A DNA stretch of 41,743 nt from [Clostridium] symbiosum (GCA_021769625.1 JAETSN010000034.1:1-41743), one strand, 5' to 3'; numbered from the stretch's first letter, positions 22,418 to 30,906 are shown. The notes: generated by a model from the sequence alone, not told the origin. Program-made: numbers and translations.

Positions 22418-23044
22418 ATGATGGATAAAGTAATTGAAAACAACCAGGTGACAGTGATGGGAAAGATCGTGAGCGGATTTTTTTTCAGTCATGAGATTTA
22501 CGGAGAAGGATTTTACATGATGGATGTGGAGGTGGAGAGGCTCTCCGATTCCACGGATATCATCCCGGTGATGGTATCGGACCGGCTGATCGATGTGACA
22601 CAGGATTATACCGGCGTAAATGTCTCCATCGGAGGACAGTTCAGATCCTACAACAGACATGAGGAAAAGAAAAATAAACTGGTGCTGTCGGTCTTTGCGC
22701 GGGAGATCGATTTTATCGAAGAGATGGAGGAGAACGCCAAGACAAACCAGATCTTTCTGGACGGTTTTATCTGTAAGGAACCGATCTACAGAAAAACGCC
22801 TTTGGGCAGGGAGATCGCGGATCTTCTGCTGGCGGTGAACAGGCCTTACGGAAAGTCGGATTACATTCCCTGCATCTGCTGGGGGAGGAACGCCCGGTTT
22901 GCCAGCACTTTTCAGGTGGGGGACCGCTGCATGATCTGGGGACGTATCCAGAGCCGTGAATATATGAAAAAGATCACGGAGGAAGAACTGGAAAAGCGGA
23001 TCGCCTATGAAGTGTCCGTCAGCAAACTGGAGACGGGCGAATAA
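22418..23044 (+). CDS. Single-stranded DNA-binding-like protein, two OB folds
   Basis: A 208-residue protein with two OB-fold-like halves. The first is about 8-105 (NNQVTVMGKIVSGFFFSHEI, then VNVSIGGQFRSYN) and the second about 112-205 (NQIFLDGFICKEPIYRKTPL, then GRNARFASTFQVGDRCMIWG). The second half resembles SSB proteins in the WGRNAR and DRCMIWGRIQSREY segments. It probably binds single-stranded DNA or RNA. Housekeeping SSB of Firmicutes has one OB fold and an acidic tail ending in a hydrophobic patch, which is absent here, so this is an accessory paralogue. AGGAGG lies 7 nt before the ATG and a small hairpin (22375-22403) precedes it. Confidence 0.75.
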   Translation: MMDKVIENNQVTVMGKIVSGFFFSHEIYGEGFYMMDVEVERLSDSTDIIPVMVSDRLIDVTQDYTGVNVSIGGQFRSYNRHEEKKNKLVLSVFAREIDFIEEMEENAKTNQIFLDGFICKEPIYRKTPLGREIADLLLAVNRPYGKSDYIPCICWGRNARFASTFQVGDRCMIWGRIQSREYMKKITEEELEKRIAYEVSVSKLETGE

Positions 23045-23086
23045 AATGAATTTTTAAAAAATTACAAATTGTCCGGTGCAGGTACA

Positions 23087-23115
23087 TTGACACTGGCATT
23101 AGAAAATGATATATT
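23087..23115 (+). promoter_or_regulatory. Sigma-A promoter of the riboswitch-dapA transcript
   Basis: TTGACA (23087-23092), 17 nt, TATATT (23110-23115). Transcription would start at about 23122, exactly where the riboswitch begins. Confidence 0.88.
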
Positions 23116-23121
23116 GGATTT

Positions 23122-23287
23122 GAGATAGAGGTTGCGCCTGTTATCAGTAATCTGTCTGATGTGGCAGTCACAGGGGAGGACGGATAAAAGGGGCCGGCGC
23201 CGAAGGGGGTTGTTTTACTGCGGAACACTTCCTGGGCATATATTGAATAAATATATGACTGTCATCGGGCAGATGGGGCGCTATCGT
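23122..23287 (+). promoter_or_regulatory. Lysine riboswitch (L-box)
   Basis: This matches the L-box core I know from B. subtilis lysC: GATAGAGGTTGCG at the 5' end, AAAGGGGCCGGCGCCGAAG in the middle, GGGCATATATTGAATAAATA followed by ATGACTGTC, and GGGGCGCTATC at the 3' end. The P1 stem is GATAG (23124-23128) with CTATC (23281-23285). Lysine binding stabilises P1 and favours the terminator at 23304-23330, lowering expression of the lysine pathway gene dapA. Confidence 0.95.
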
Positions 23288-23303
23288 AACAAGGTCTGTT
23301 TGG

Positions 23304-23330
23304 CGGCTCATGTTGCATGGGCCGTTTTCT
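23304..23330 (+). terminator. Riboswitch expression platform terminator
   Basis: CGGCTCATG and CATGGGCCG (one wobble) pair around TTG, followed by TTTTCT, directly downstream of the lysine aptamer. Confidence 0.85.
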
Positions 23331-23361
23331 AGTACATATCATAGCAAACGACAAAATATTT

Positions 23362-23479
23362 GCCGTCTGCTGTAAACCCTCCGGGGGATGCGGACGGATT
23401 TGCATCGGAAATATGCCGCTTTGCGGCGCAAATCCGGCGCAGGAAACGAATCAAAATGCAGGCATTTTGTTCGTTTCCT
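23362..23479 (+). other. Structured dapA leader, three hairpins
   Basis: Between the riboswitch terminator and dapA three hairpins lie in series: CCGTCTGC with GCGGACGG; GGATTTGC (23396-23403) with GCAAATCC (23428-23435), capped by GCCGC/GCGGC; and AGGAAACGAA+CAAAATGC (23441-23459) with GCATTTTG+TTCGTTTCCT (23462-23479), with a one-base bulge. The last is an 18-bp stem. None is followed by a T tract. They could be inserted repeats, RNase sites or a second control layer. Confidence 0.65.
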
Positions 23480-23545
23480 ATACATAAAAAGGGAAAGGCC
23501 TGTCACTATACTATTTATATTATCTGTAGAAAATGGAGGAAAAGT

Positions 23546-24439
23546 ATGTCAGTATTTACAGGAGCAGGCGTGGCGATCGTCACACCATTTCACGAGGATT
23601 ACAGTATTAATTATGAGGCCTTTGCCGAGCTGATCGAGTATCAGATCGCAAATTCCACGGATGCCATTATCGTGATGGGCACGACGGGGGAATCGGCTAC
23701 GACGAGCATCGAGGAACATATAGATGCGATTCGGTTCTGTGTAAAAACAGTAAATAAGAGGGTACCTGTTGTGGCGGGGACCGGTTCTAACGCTACGGAT
23801 ACGGCGATCCATTTATCGGTGGAAGCAGAAAAATGCGGGGCGGACGGGCTGCTGGTGGTTTCCCCCTATTACAATAAAGCTACCCAGAACGGCTTATACA
23901 GACATTTTAAAGCGATCGCGGATTCCGTAAAGCTGCCGATCATTTTATATAATGTGCCAAGCAGGACAGGGTGCAATATCCTGCCGGAGACAGTAGTAAG
24001 GCTCTGCCGGGATGTGGAAAATATCGTAGGCGTGAAAGAGGCGAGCGGAAACATTTCCCAGATCGCAAAATTGTTTGCCCTCGCGGACGGTATGGTGGAT
24101 GTCTATTCCGGAAATGACGATCAGATCGTGCCGATCCTGGCGTTGGGAGGAAAAGGGGTCATCTCCGTACTTTCCAATGTGGCGCCTAAACAGACACATG
24201 ATATCTGTCAGCTTTATTTTGATGGGAAGGCGGCGGAGAGCGCCGCACTTCAGCTGAAGGCGATCCCGCTGGTGGATGCACTGTTTTGCGAGGTGAATCC
24301 GATTCCGGTGAAGAAGGGCGTTGCGCTGATGGGAATCGCGGCAGGACCGCTTCGGATGCCGCTTTCGGAGATCGAACCGGCGCATGAGGAGATGTTGAAA
24401 AAGGCAATGACGGAGTTCGGATGTGAGATAAAAGCGTGA
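23546..24439 (+). CDS. dapA: 4-hydroxy-tetrahydrodipicolinate synthase DapA
   Basis: A 297-residue TIM-barrel enzyme of normal length. It condenses pyruvate and aspartate semialdehyde at the entry to the diaminopimelate/lysine pathway. Recognisable are GTTGESATT (near 43-51, substrate-binding Thr), YNVPSRTG (near 134, with the catalytic-triad Tyr) and the Schiff-base Lys in IVGVKEASGNI (near 160). The start at 23546 (MSVFTGAGVAIVTPF) has GGAGGA five bases upstream; the longer frame from 23360 would extend into the leader. It is under an L-box riboswitch and is followed by dapB after a palindromic spacer of 209 nt. Confidence 0.97.
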   Translation: MSVFTGAGVAIVTPFHEDYSINYEAFAELIEYQIANSTDAIIVMGTTGESATTSIEEHIDAIRFCVKTVNKRVPVVAGTGSNATDTAIHLSVEAEKCGADGLLVVSPYYNKATQNGLYRHFKAIADSVKLPIILYNVPSRTGCNILPETVVRLCRDVENIVGVKEASGNISQIAKLFALADGMVDVYSGNDDQIVPILALGGKGVISVLSNVAPKQTHDICQLYFDGKAAESAALQLKAIPLVDALFCEVNPIPVKKGVALMGIAAGPLRMPLSEIEPAHEEMLKKAMTEFGCEIKA

Positions 24440-24440
24440 A

Positions 24441-24525
24441 AGGAATGAAGATTTTCTAAGGCCGTAAAGGACGCTGCCTAAGAAAATCTAAGTCATTCCT
24501 CGAAGAATCGCTGAAGCGATTCTTC
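24441..24525. repeat. Nested and tandem palindromes between dapA and dapB
   Basis: AGGAATGA and GATTTTCTAAGGC (24441-24462) pair with GCCTAAGAAAATC and TCATTCCT (24476-24500) with one mismatch and small internal loops. Two nucleotides later GAAGAATCGCT/AGCGATTCTTC (24502-24525) is perfect with a 2-nt centre. The rest of the 209-nt gap to dapB holds a further GCCTGCG/CGCAGGC hairpin near 24606-24628 and no ORF. Confidence 0.7.
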
Positions 24526-24648
24526 CACAAGTTTCACGGATCGTCTGTGCCGCCGATGGCGGCATGATGGGAAGCGTGAGTTTACAACAGATAACCGGAA
24601 GTTATGCCTGCGTCTTTGGGCGCAGGCGCGGAAAGGCAGGTGGATTTT

Positions 24649-25413
24649 ATGATTCGGGTAATTTTGCATGGCTGCAACGGCAAGATGGGGCAGATGGTGA
24701 CGGAGTTGTGCAGTCAGGAGGAAGAGATCAGGATTGTTGCGGGCGTCGATGCGTTTCAGCACGGAAGCGGAGAATACCAGGTTTATCGGGATATTTACCA
24801 GTGTAATATCGCGGCGGATGTGGTGATTGACTTTTCCACTGCGGGCGCTATTGACGGTCTGTTGAATTATTGTGTGGAAAAAAAGCTCCCCTGCGTGCTA
24901 TGTACGACCGGTTTATCCTCTGAACAACTTGAGAGGGTAAGGGAGGCATCAGAGAAAACGGCAGTGCTCCGTTCCGCCAATATGACGCTGGGGATCAATC
25001 TGCTGATGAAGGTGCTGCGGGAGGCCGTAGCCGCCCTTGCACCGGCGGGGTTTGATGTGGAGATCGTGGAAAAACATCATAATCAGAAGGTGGACGCGCC
25101 CAGCGGTACCGCGATTGCGCTGGCAGATGCGATGAACGAAGAAATGGGCGATGTCTATGAATATGTATATGACAGAAGCTGGGTGCGCCAGAAAAGGGAC
25201 AAGAAGGAACTGGGAATTTCCGCTGTCCGCGGCGGTACGATCGTGGGGGACCACGATGTGATCTTTGCGGGGGCGGACGAGGTTATCACCTTCTCGCACA
25301 GGGCCTACTCGAAAGCCGTCTTTGCCAAGGGCGCCATTCAGGCAGCGAAGTTTTTGACCGGGAAACCCGCCGGCCTCTACTCCATGTCCGATGTCATCGA
25401 AAATGGAGAATAG
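24649..25413 (+). CDS. dapB: 4-hydroxy-tetrahydrodipicolinate reductase DapB
   Basis: A 254-residue NAD(P)H-dependent reductase, the second dedicated step of the diaminopimelate/lysine pathway. The Rossmann loop HGCNGKMGQM is at residues 7-16 and the signature EKHHNQKVDAPSGTA, with the catalytic His pair and Lys, is near 141-155. AGGTGG lies six bases before the ATG at 24649; a longer frame from 24604 starts inside a hairpin. It is the expected partner of dapA and may be on the same riboswitch-controlled transcript. The stop codon lies in a hairpin (25408-25437). Confidence 0.96.
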   Translation: MIRVILHGCNGKMGQMVTELCSQEEEIRIVAGVDAFQHGSGEYQVYRDIYQCNIAADVVIDFSTAGAIDGLLNYCVEKKLPCVLCTTGLSSEQLERVREASEKTAVLRSANMTLGINLLMKVLREAVAALAPAGFDVEIVEKHHNQKVDAPSGTAIALADAMNEEMGDVYEYVYDRSWVRQKRDKKELGISAVRGGTIVGDHDVIFAGADEVITFSHRAYSKAVFAKGAIQAAKFLTGKPAGLYSMSDVIENGE

Positions 25414-25437
25414 ACGAGCCGGAAGGCGAGTCTATTC
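25408..25437 (+). repeat. Hairpin over the dapB stop codon
   Basis: GAATAGAC and GTCTATTC pair, with an inner GCC/GGC stem around GGAA. The dapB stop TAG is part of the left arm. No T tract follows, so it is unlikely to be a terminator; dapB and fbp may be cotranscribed. Confidence 0.6.
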
Positions 25438-25519
25438 GATACGGTGCGATCTGCGAAGCGGATTGCAGCGGGACCCGAACGAGCCGGAACCCGAAAGAGC
25501 CGGCAGGAGATAAAACAAC

Positions 25520-27478
25520 ATGAACGAAATGGAATTAAATTTTTTGAGGAGCCTGGCCAATCAGTATCCGACGATCGCTTCCGCCTCCACGGAGATCATC
25601 AATCTGCAGTCTATTTTGAACCTCCCGAAGGGGACGGAGCACTTTATGACGGATATCCACGGGGAGTCGGAGCAGTTTAACCATATATTGAAAAACGGCT
25701 CCGGTTCCGTGCGCCGAAAGATCAATGAAGAATTCGGCAATACCATGAGTGAACGCGATAAAAAAGCGCTGGCGACTCTGATCTATTATCCGAAAGAGAA
25801 ACTGGATATTGTCCTGCAGAGCGAGGATAATATAGAAGACTGGTATAAGATCACGCTGCATCGGCTGGTGCAGATCACAAAGCGGGTGGCGTCCAAATAT
25901 ACCCGCTCCAAGGTGCGGAAAGCTTTGCCGGCGGATTTCGCCTATATCATCGAGGAGCTGATCACGGAGAAGGCGGAACTGTCAGATAAAGAGGCATATT
26001 ACAACGAGATCATTCATACGATCATCCGTCTGGACCGGGCGCAGGAATTTATCACGGCGTTAAGTTATCTGATCCAGCGCCTCGTCATCGATCATCTCCA
26101 TATCGTGGGGGACATTTACGACAGGGGGCCGGGGCCCCATGTGATCATGGATACCTTAAGCGAATACCATTCGGTGGATGTACAGTGGGGAAACCATGAT
26201 GTGGTCTGGATGGGCGCGGCCAGCGGACAGGCGGCGTGTATCTGCAATGTGATCCGCATGGCGGCGAGATACGGCAATCTCGCCACGCTGGAGGAAGGCT
26301 ACGGCATCAATCTGATCCCGCTTGCCACCTTCGCGCTGACAACTTATGCGGATACCAACTGCGATGCGTTCAGGGTGCACTACGATAATGACTACAATAC
26401 AAAAGATCTGGCGCTGGATACCAGAATGCATAAAGCGATCACGATCATGCAGTTTAAGCTGGAGGGACAGGTGATCCGCAGGAACCCCTGTTTTGAGATG
26501 GAGGACAGGCTTCTTCTGGATAAGATCGACTATGAGAAAAAGACGGTTCTGATCGGCGGGAAAGAGTACGCGATGAACGATGTGGATTTTCCGACGGTGA
26601 ATCCGGAGGATCCGTATGCGCTTTCGAGGGAAGAACTCGAAGTGATGAAACGGTTGATCAAGGCGTTCATGAATTGTGAAAAACTGCAGAAGCATGTGCG
26701 GTTTTTATTCGCGAAGGGCGGGCTTTACAAAGCTTATAACTCCAATCTTCTCTACCATGGCTGCGTGCCGATGGATGAAGAGGGAAATTTCCTGAAAGTA
26801 AATGTATTCGGAAAGACTTACAGCGGCAGGGAGCTCTACGATGTACTGGAGCATTATGCCAGAAGAGGGTATTACTCGAAGCACCATCCGGAGGAGAAGA
26901 TGAAGGGGCAGGATATCATGTGGTATATCTGGGCTGGCCCTAAGTCCCCGGTATTCGGCAAGGACAAGATGGCTACCTTTGAGCGGTACTTTGTGGCGGA
27001 TAAAGAGACCCATAAAGAGCAGAAAAACGCCTACTACAGACTACTGGACAACGAGGCGATCATCAATAAGATCCTGGAGGAATTCGGGCTGGATACCAAT
27101 GAATCCCATATCGTCAACGGGCATGTGCCTGTGGAGGCGAAGAAGGGGGAATCGCCCATCAAGTGCGGCGGAAAATTATTTATCATCGACGGCGGCTTTT
27201 CCAAAGCTTATCAGGGAAAGACCGGCATTGCGGGTTATACGCTGGTCTGCAATTCCTATGGGATGCGGCTTGTCGCCCATGAGCCTTTTGAATCGGCGGA
27301 TGCGGCGATCAAAAACGAATCCGATATTTTTTCCGACAGCGTGATCGTGGAAACGATGAAACAGCGTCTGCGGGTCGCGGATACGGATATCGGCACGGAG
27401 ATCCGGGAGCGGATCCGTTCACTGGAGAACCTGCTGCAGGCATATCGGGACGGCAGCCTTGTTGAAAAAAATATATAA
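25520..27478 (+). CDS. fbp: Fructose-1,6-bisphosphatase, class III
   Basis: A 652-residue enzyme of the class III FBPase family, typical in Firmicutes and of full length. It hydrolyses fructose-1,6-bisphosphate in gluconeogenesis. Calcineurin-like metallophosphatase motifs are clear: GDIYDRGPGP (near 192-201) and GNHDVVWMGA (near 219-228), and later NGHVPVEAKKGESP and DGGFSKAYQGKTG. The protein is cytosolic and manganese-dependent in the family. It starts 106 nt after dapB; the function differs, but cotranscription is possible as no terminator lies between. A clear terminator follows. Confidence 0.96.
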   Translation: MNEMELNFLRSLANQYPTIASASTEIINLQSILNLPKGTEHFMTDIHGESEQFNHILKNGSGSVRRKINEEFGNTMSERDKKALATLIYYPKEKLDIVLQSEDNIEDWYKITLHRLVQITKRVASKYTRSKVRKALPADFAYIIEELITEKAELSDKEAYYNEIIHTIIRLDRAQEFITALSYLIQRLVIDHLHIVGDIYDRGPGPHVIMDTLSEYHSVDVQWGNHDVVWMGAASGQAACICNVIRMAARYGNLATLEEGYGINLIPLATFALTTYADTNCDAFRVHYDNDYNTKDLALDTRMHKAITIMQFKLEGQVIRRNPCFEMEDRLLLDKIDYEKKTVLIGGKEYAMNDVDFPTVNPEDPYALSREELEVMKRLIKAFMNCEKLQKHVRFLFAKGGLYKAYNSNLLYHGCVPMDEEGNFLKVNVFGKTYSGRELYDVLEHYARRGYYSKHHPEEKMKGQDIMWYIWAGPKSPVFGKDKMATFERYFVADKETHKEQKNAYYRLLDNEAIINKILEEFGLDTNESHIVNGHVPVEAKKGESPIKCGGKLFIIDGGFSKAYQGKTGIAGYTLVCNSYGMRLVAHEPFESADAAIKNESDIFSDSVIVETMKQRLRVADTDIGTEIRERIRSLENLLQAYRDGSLVEKNI

Positions 27479-27497
27479 AAATGCATAGGATATGTAG

Positions 27498-27529
27498 AAC
27501 CTCAGCTTTTCGGGCTGAGGTTTTTTTGA
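27498..27529 (+). terminator. Intrinsic terminator after fbp
   Basis: AACCTCAGC (27498-27506) and GCTGAGGTT (27514-27522) pair around TTTTCGG and are followed by T5. Confidence 0.9.
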
Positions 27530-27550
27530 GCAAAGGTTATTTCCGCGAGC

Positions 27551-27635
27551 AACGAGCTAAGTGCCGTGCCTGCACGAGTAATTGGCTGCTGCCGCGAGGG
27601 TGAAATGTCCCTTAGCTTGTTACGGGGTATTTCAC
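27551..27635. repeat. Repeat-like inverted structure
   Basis: AACGAGCTAAG (27551-27561) and CTTAGCTTGTT (27611-27621) are inverted repeats with one mismatch, and GTGAAAT (27600-27606) and ATTTCAC (27629-27635) form a second pair reaching over the lipoprotein stop codon. The GCTAAGTGCCG core is shared with the element at 15837-15993, which suggests a dispersed repeat family. Confidence 0.5.
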
Positions 27636-28111
27636 TTTGCGGTACCTGTCGCACTGTTTACACCGTTTGCTACGCCGTTTGCCATATCGTCTACAGCGTT
27701 TGCGGCGCCGTCCACAACATCTTCCACGGCGCCGGCTGCACCGTCAGCCACATCTCCGGCAGCGTTACCTATGTTGTCTGCTGCCGTGTTGCCGTTCGTC
27801 GTACCGTTGCCAGTAGTGGTGTTGCCGGCAGTACCGTTCGCTGTGCCGTTGCCGGTGGTGGTATTGCCTGCAGTACCGTTCGTTGTACCGTTACCTGTGG
27901 TATTGTTGCCGTTATCCGCAACGGTGCCGTTGTTCTCGTTGTCTGCAGCAGTGTTGTTATTTGCGTTGTTGTTATCTGTTGCAGCGTTATCATTCTCTGT
28001 CTGATTATCAGCCATGTCTCCCTTATTTCTGTCTGTGCCGCAGCCGTAAAGGGCAAAGGCAGACATCAGAAGAAGCATGGAAACAGCCAGAGCGGTTCTG
28101 AACTTTTTCAT
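27632..28111 (-). CDS. Low-complexity repeat lipoprotein
   Basis: A 159-residue exported protein. The signal peptide MKKFRTALAVSMLLLMSAFA ends in a lipobox-like LYGC, so Cys23 is probably lipidated. Residues about 35-60 are Asn/Asp-rich, about 60-115 are built of Asn-Gly-Thr repeats (units of about 12 residues such as TTGNGTTNGTAGN), and the C-terminal 44 residues are an Ala/Asp/Val/Gly amphipathic repeat. Such tails recall extended surface or spore-associated proteins, but no domain is recognised. The start at 28111 has AAGGAG ten bases upstream. It diverges from the gene at 28274. Repeat number could vary by slippage. Confidence 0.8.
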   Translation of the reverse strand: MKKFRTALAVSMLLLMSAFALYGCGTDRNKGDMADNQTENDNAATDNNNANNNTAADNENNGTVADNGNNTTGNGTTNGTAGNTTTGNGTANGTAGNTTTGNGTTNGNTAADNIGNAAGDVADGAAGAVEDVVDGAANAVDDMANGVANGVNSATGTAK

Positions 28112-28273
28112 AATATGAATGCTCCTTTCCATAAATGAATCGACGTGGAAAATTCCATTCGTCAAGGTTAGTATGGACAAAGAAGAGAATTCTATGTACT
28201 ATAAAAGAAAAAAATTAAAAATTTTGACAGGCGGACGGGACGGCCGGACAGGAAAAAACGGGGCGGTGGACGT

Positions 28274-30013
28274 ATGGACAGGGAAAGATTTACGCGGCGT
28301 ATTTTTTCGATTTTAGTGATCTGGGCAGTCATGCTGGCGATACTTTGTTTTTCGGAGAAAAGTGCGAAGGAGGATGTGCCCGAAAAGCTGCAGGCGCGGC
28401 AGCAGACGGGGCAGGAAAGAGATAAGGCAGATCAGGCGGCAGGGAAAGAGGAAGCGGAGAAAGAGCGCGGGGAGACAGAGGAAGAGAGAGGCGCTTATGT
28501 TTCCGGGAGCGGCATAAAATTCGCAAAATCGCTTTCGGAGGAGGTTGCAGCAGCGCTTGAAAACGGGGATACGGAGTTTTTGGTGGGGATCGCATTCGGT
28601 GAAAAGTTCGATTACGGCGTGTACAGTTTGTCAGGAAAAAATACCGCTCATAAAAAGGGATCCTGGCATTCCGATGAGTTGTTATATTTTTTTGACGGGG
28701 AGGGGCATCGCTTCAGCGGGTTTTCCTACTCCTATACAGATTGGAGCGAACCGTTTCTGGAGATGGAGGCGCATGATCCTGTTTTTCTGCTTCTGGAGGC
28801 TTTCGGAGAGCCGGATACCTGTGAGGTGTGGGAGAGGGGTTCCGGAGGGGAGAAGACAGGGCTGCAGGCGGAATGGTATTTTGAGAAGGCAGTGCTGAAA
28901 GTTTATGAATATGATGCGGAGATAAAAGAGATAGAGTACAGAGCGCTGGAGGATGCGGCGGACGGCGATGGGACCGGGATCGAATCCGATTTTGAAAAAA
29001 GAATGGCGCTGGGATCGGAATATGAGAGGGCGGAAGCGGTCTATAGCTGGGATATGGATACCTCCGGGACGTTAGAATATGATCAGGATTGCGGGGAGGA
29101 ATCTGCAAGGCAGATTTTGCAGGAACAGGGATTTGACGTGTCGGCTCCGGAGAGTTCTTTTTGTGATGAGGAAGAGGGAATTTACGGGGCATGCTATGCG
29201 GACGGCCCAAAGGAAAGATACTGTTTTGTCATATATGGAGACGGCTTCATCGATTATACGGTGAAGGAGCTGAAGGAGGCGGGAGAGCCGGAACATCTTA
29301 TTTACAGATGCGATGAGACGGGGGCTGTGGTGCAGGAGACCCAGTACGATGCATGGGGGATACGGATGGCGGAGGCTTCTTATAAATACTATGACGGCGT
29401 GCCGTTTCCGTTTTTGACAGTAGACTGGAACACAGGATATTATGGCAGCGGCACCATGACGTACCATCTGTGCCGTGATCAGAAGACGTGGTTTTTGGAT
29501 AAGGACGTGTGGGTAAATGATAGGGGAAGGGTGAAGACGGTGAGCGAGACCGATTTTTCCGACAGAAAAGTAAAAGACTATTTTTGGTATTTTGATACGT
29601 TCAAGTATCGCGCCGACGGGAAACTGCGCGTGATCCAGGAAGAGATACCGTTTCAATACGCGAGCGGGGAGGAAGAAATACGCCCGGATGTTTTGGAGAG
29701 ACCGTATTTCGGGGAGATGAAATTTCAGTATGACAGGAGCGGAACGCTCAAAAAAATAGACTACTATCATACGGACTGGGATTACGGGACATGGGATCAA
29801 AGCGGCTATATAGATTTTGACGGGCAGGGCCGCATGGTGCATAATCATTATTATGTCACCCACGGTTATCACAGTAAATTTTATTTTTATCATGGGGAGG
29901 AAGAAAGGCCCCGGGTTGTTGCGAGCTGGTGCTGGGGGTATGGGTTTGAGGAGATCTCGGTGTATCAGCCGCTGGACGAAATATATACGGATCGTCGGAT
30001 AAGCACGCCGTGA
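28274..30013 (+). CDS. Unknown exported protein, 579 aa, YD-repeat-like
   Basis: An N-terminal hydrophobic segment (about 10-27, IFSILVIWAVMLAILCF) acts as signal anchor, followed by a Glu/Lys/Gln-rich linker (about 30-75) and a large domain with many Tyr, Asp and Trp. Segments such as FDGEGHRFSGFSY, YRCDETGAVVQETQYDAWG and FDGQGRMVHNHYYVTHG resemble the YD or Rhs-type beta-repeat pattern, but weakly. I recognise no enzyme motif. The ribosome binding site is poor (GGGCGGTGG). The protein would be anchored outside the membrane. It is followed 113 nt later by hisA, with no clear terminator between, so the two may share a transcript. Confidence 0.7.
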   Translation: MDRERFTRRIFSILVIWAVMLAILCFSEKSAKEDVPEKLQARQQTGQERDKADQAAGKEEAEKERGETEEERGAYVSGSGIKFAKSLSEEVAAALENGDTEFLVGIAFGEKFDYGVYSLSGKNTAHKKGSWHSDELLYFFDGEGHRFSGFSYSYTDWSEPFLEMEAHDPVFLLLEAFGEPDTCEVWERGSGGEKTGLQAEWYFEKAVLKVYEYDAEIKEIEYRALEDAADGDGTGIESDFEKRMALGSEYERAEAVYSWDMDTSGTLEYDQDCGEESARQILQEQGFDVSAPESSFCDEEEGIYGACYADGPKERYCFVIYGDGFIDYTVKELKEAGEPEHLIYRCDETGAVVQETQYDAWGIRMAEASYKYYDGVPFPFLTVDWNTGYYGSGTMTYHLCRDQKTWFLDKDVWVNDRGRVKTVSETDFSDRKVKDYFWYFDTFKYRADGKLRVIQEEIPFQYASGEEEIRPDVLERPYFGEMKFQYDRSGTLKKIDYYHTDWDYGTWDQSGYIDFDGQGRMVHNHYYVTHGYHSKFYFYHGEEERPRVVASWCWGYGFEEISVYQPLDEIYTDRRISTP

Positions 30014-30126
30014 GTATAACGGATGCGCACAGGTATCCTGGAAGAACATGTGTTATTTATGGGCAGTGTAAACTATGAACAGCAGTAAATATGCCGCCTG
30101 GCGGCTGCAAAAGGAGAGGGATCGAC

Positions 30127-30906
30127 ATGAAATTCAGGCCTTGTATAGACATTCATAACGGAAAGGTAAAACAGATCGTGGGGGCGAGTCTGAAGGACGC
30201 GGGGGATCAGGCTGCGGAGAATTTTGTCTCGGATCAGGACGCCGCATACTATGCGAAATTGTATCAGGAATACGGTCTGAAGGGCGGCCATGTGATTCTG
30301 CTGAACGGGAGGGACAGCGATTTCTATGAAGCCACAAAAAGACAGGCTTATCTTGCGCTTTCGGCATATCCGGGCGGCCTGCAGGCGGGCGGCGGGATCA
30401 CGGCGGAAAATGCGGCGGATTTTATAGGGGCGGGGGCGTCCCATGTGATCGTCACATCCTATGTATTTCAGGGCGGGGAGATTCTGGAGGAAAACCTGAA
30501 GAAGCTGGTGCAGGCGGTGGGAAAGGAACATCTGGTGCTGGATGTGAGCTGCAGGCGGAGAAGGGACGGTTATTATATCGTGACGGACAGATGGCAGAGG
30601 GAGACGGATATCAGGATAACGCCATGCCTTCTGGAGAGGCTTTCCGCTTCCTGCGATGAGTTTCTGATCCATGCGGTGGATGTGGAGGGGAAAAGAAACG
30701 GCATCGAGGAGAAGTTGTTAAAGGAACTTGCCGGGTGGCAGGGAATACCGGTCACCTATGCGGGCGGTGTCCGGAATCTGGAGGATCTGCGAAGGTTACA
30801 TGAGATAGGGAAGGGGCGGATCGATGTGACGATCGGTTCGGCGCTGTCTGTTTTTGGCGGGAGTCTGGATTTTGAGGAAGCGGTCAGATACTGCGGGGAG
30901 GGATAA
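30127..30906 (+). CDS. hisA: HisA, eukaryotic (HIS6)-type isomerase
   Basis: A 259-residue TIM barrel that isomerises ProFAR to PRFAR in histidine synthesis. It is much closer to fungal HIS6 than to usual bacterial HisA: CIDIHNGKVKQIVG at the start, YYAKLYQEYGLKGGHVI, and EFLIHAVDVEGKRNGIEE followed by TYAGGVRNLEDL and DVTIGSALSVFGG. Asp8 and Asp139 (VLDVSCRRRRDG) take the places of the catalytic acid and base. AAGGAG lies upstream of the ATG at 30127. No other his genes are near, so it is an orphan. It ends before a double-hairpin terminator. Confidence 0.9.
   Translation: MKFRPCIDIHNGKVKQIVGASLKDAGDQAAENFVSDQDAAYYAKLYQEYGLKGGHVILLNGRDSDFYEATKRQAYLALSAYPGGLQAGGGITAENAADFIGAGASHVIVTSYVFQGGEILEENLKKLVQAVGKEHLVLDVSCRRRRDGYYIVTDRWQRETDIRITPCLLERLSASCDEFLIHAVDVEGKRNGIEEKLLKELAGWQGIPVTYAGGVRNLEDLRRLHEIGKGRIDVTIGSALSVFGGSLDFEEAVRYCGEG

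Noticed and set aside
27566-28138. Plus-strand frame of 190 codons, Val/Cys-rich, opposite the lipoprotein
   Set aside because: It is the antisense of the Asn/Gly/Thr repeats; the minus frame has a clear signal peptide, lipobox and ribosome binding site.
29072-30049. Minus-strand frame of 325 codons opposite the unknown exported protein
   Set aside because: The plus-strand frame has a signal anchor and balanced composition; the minus one has neither and no ribosome binding site.
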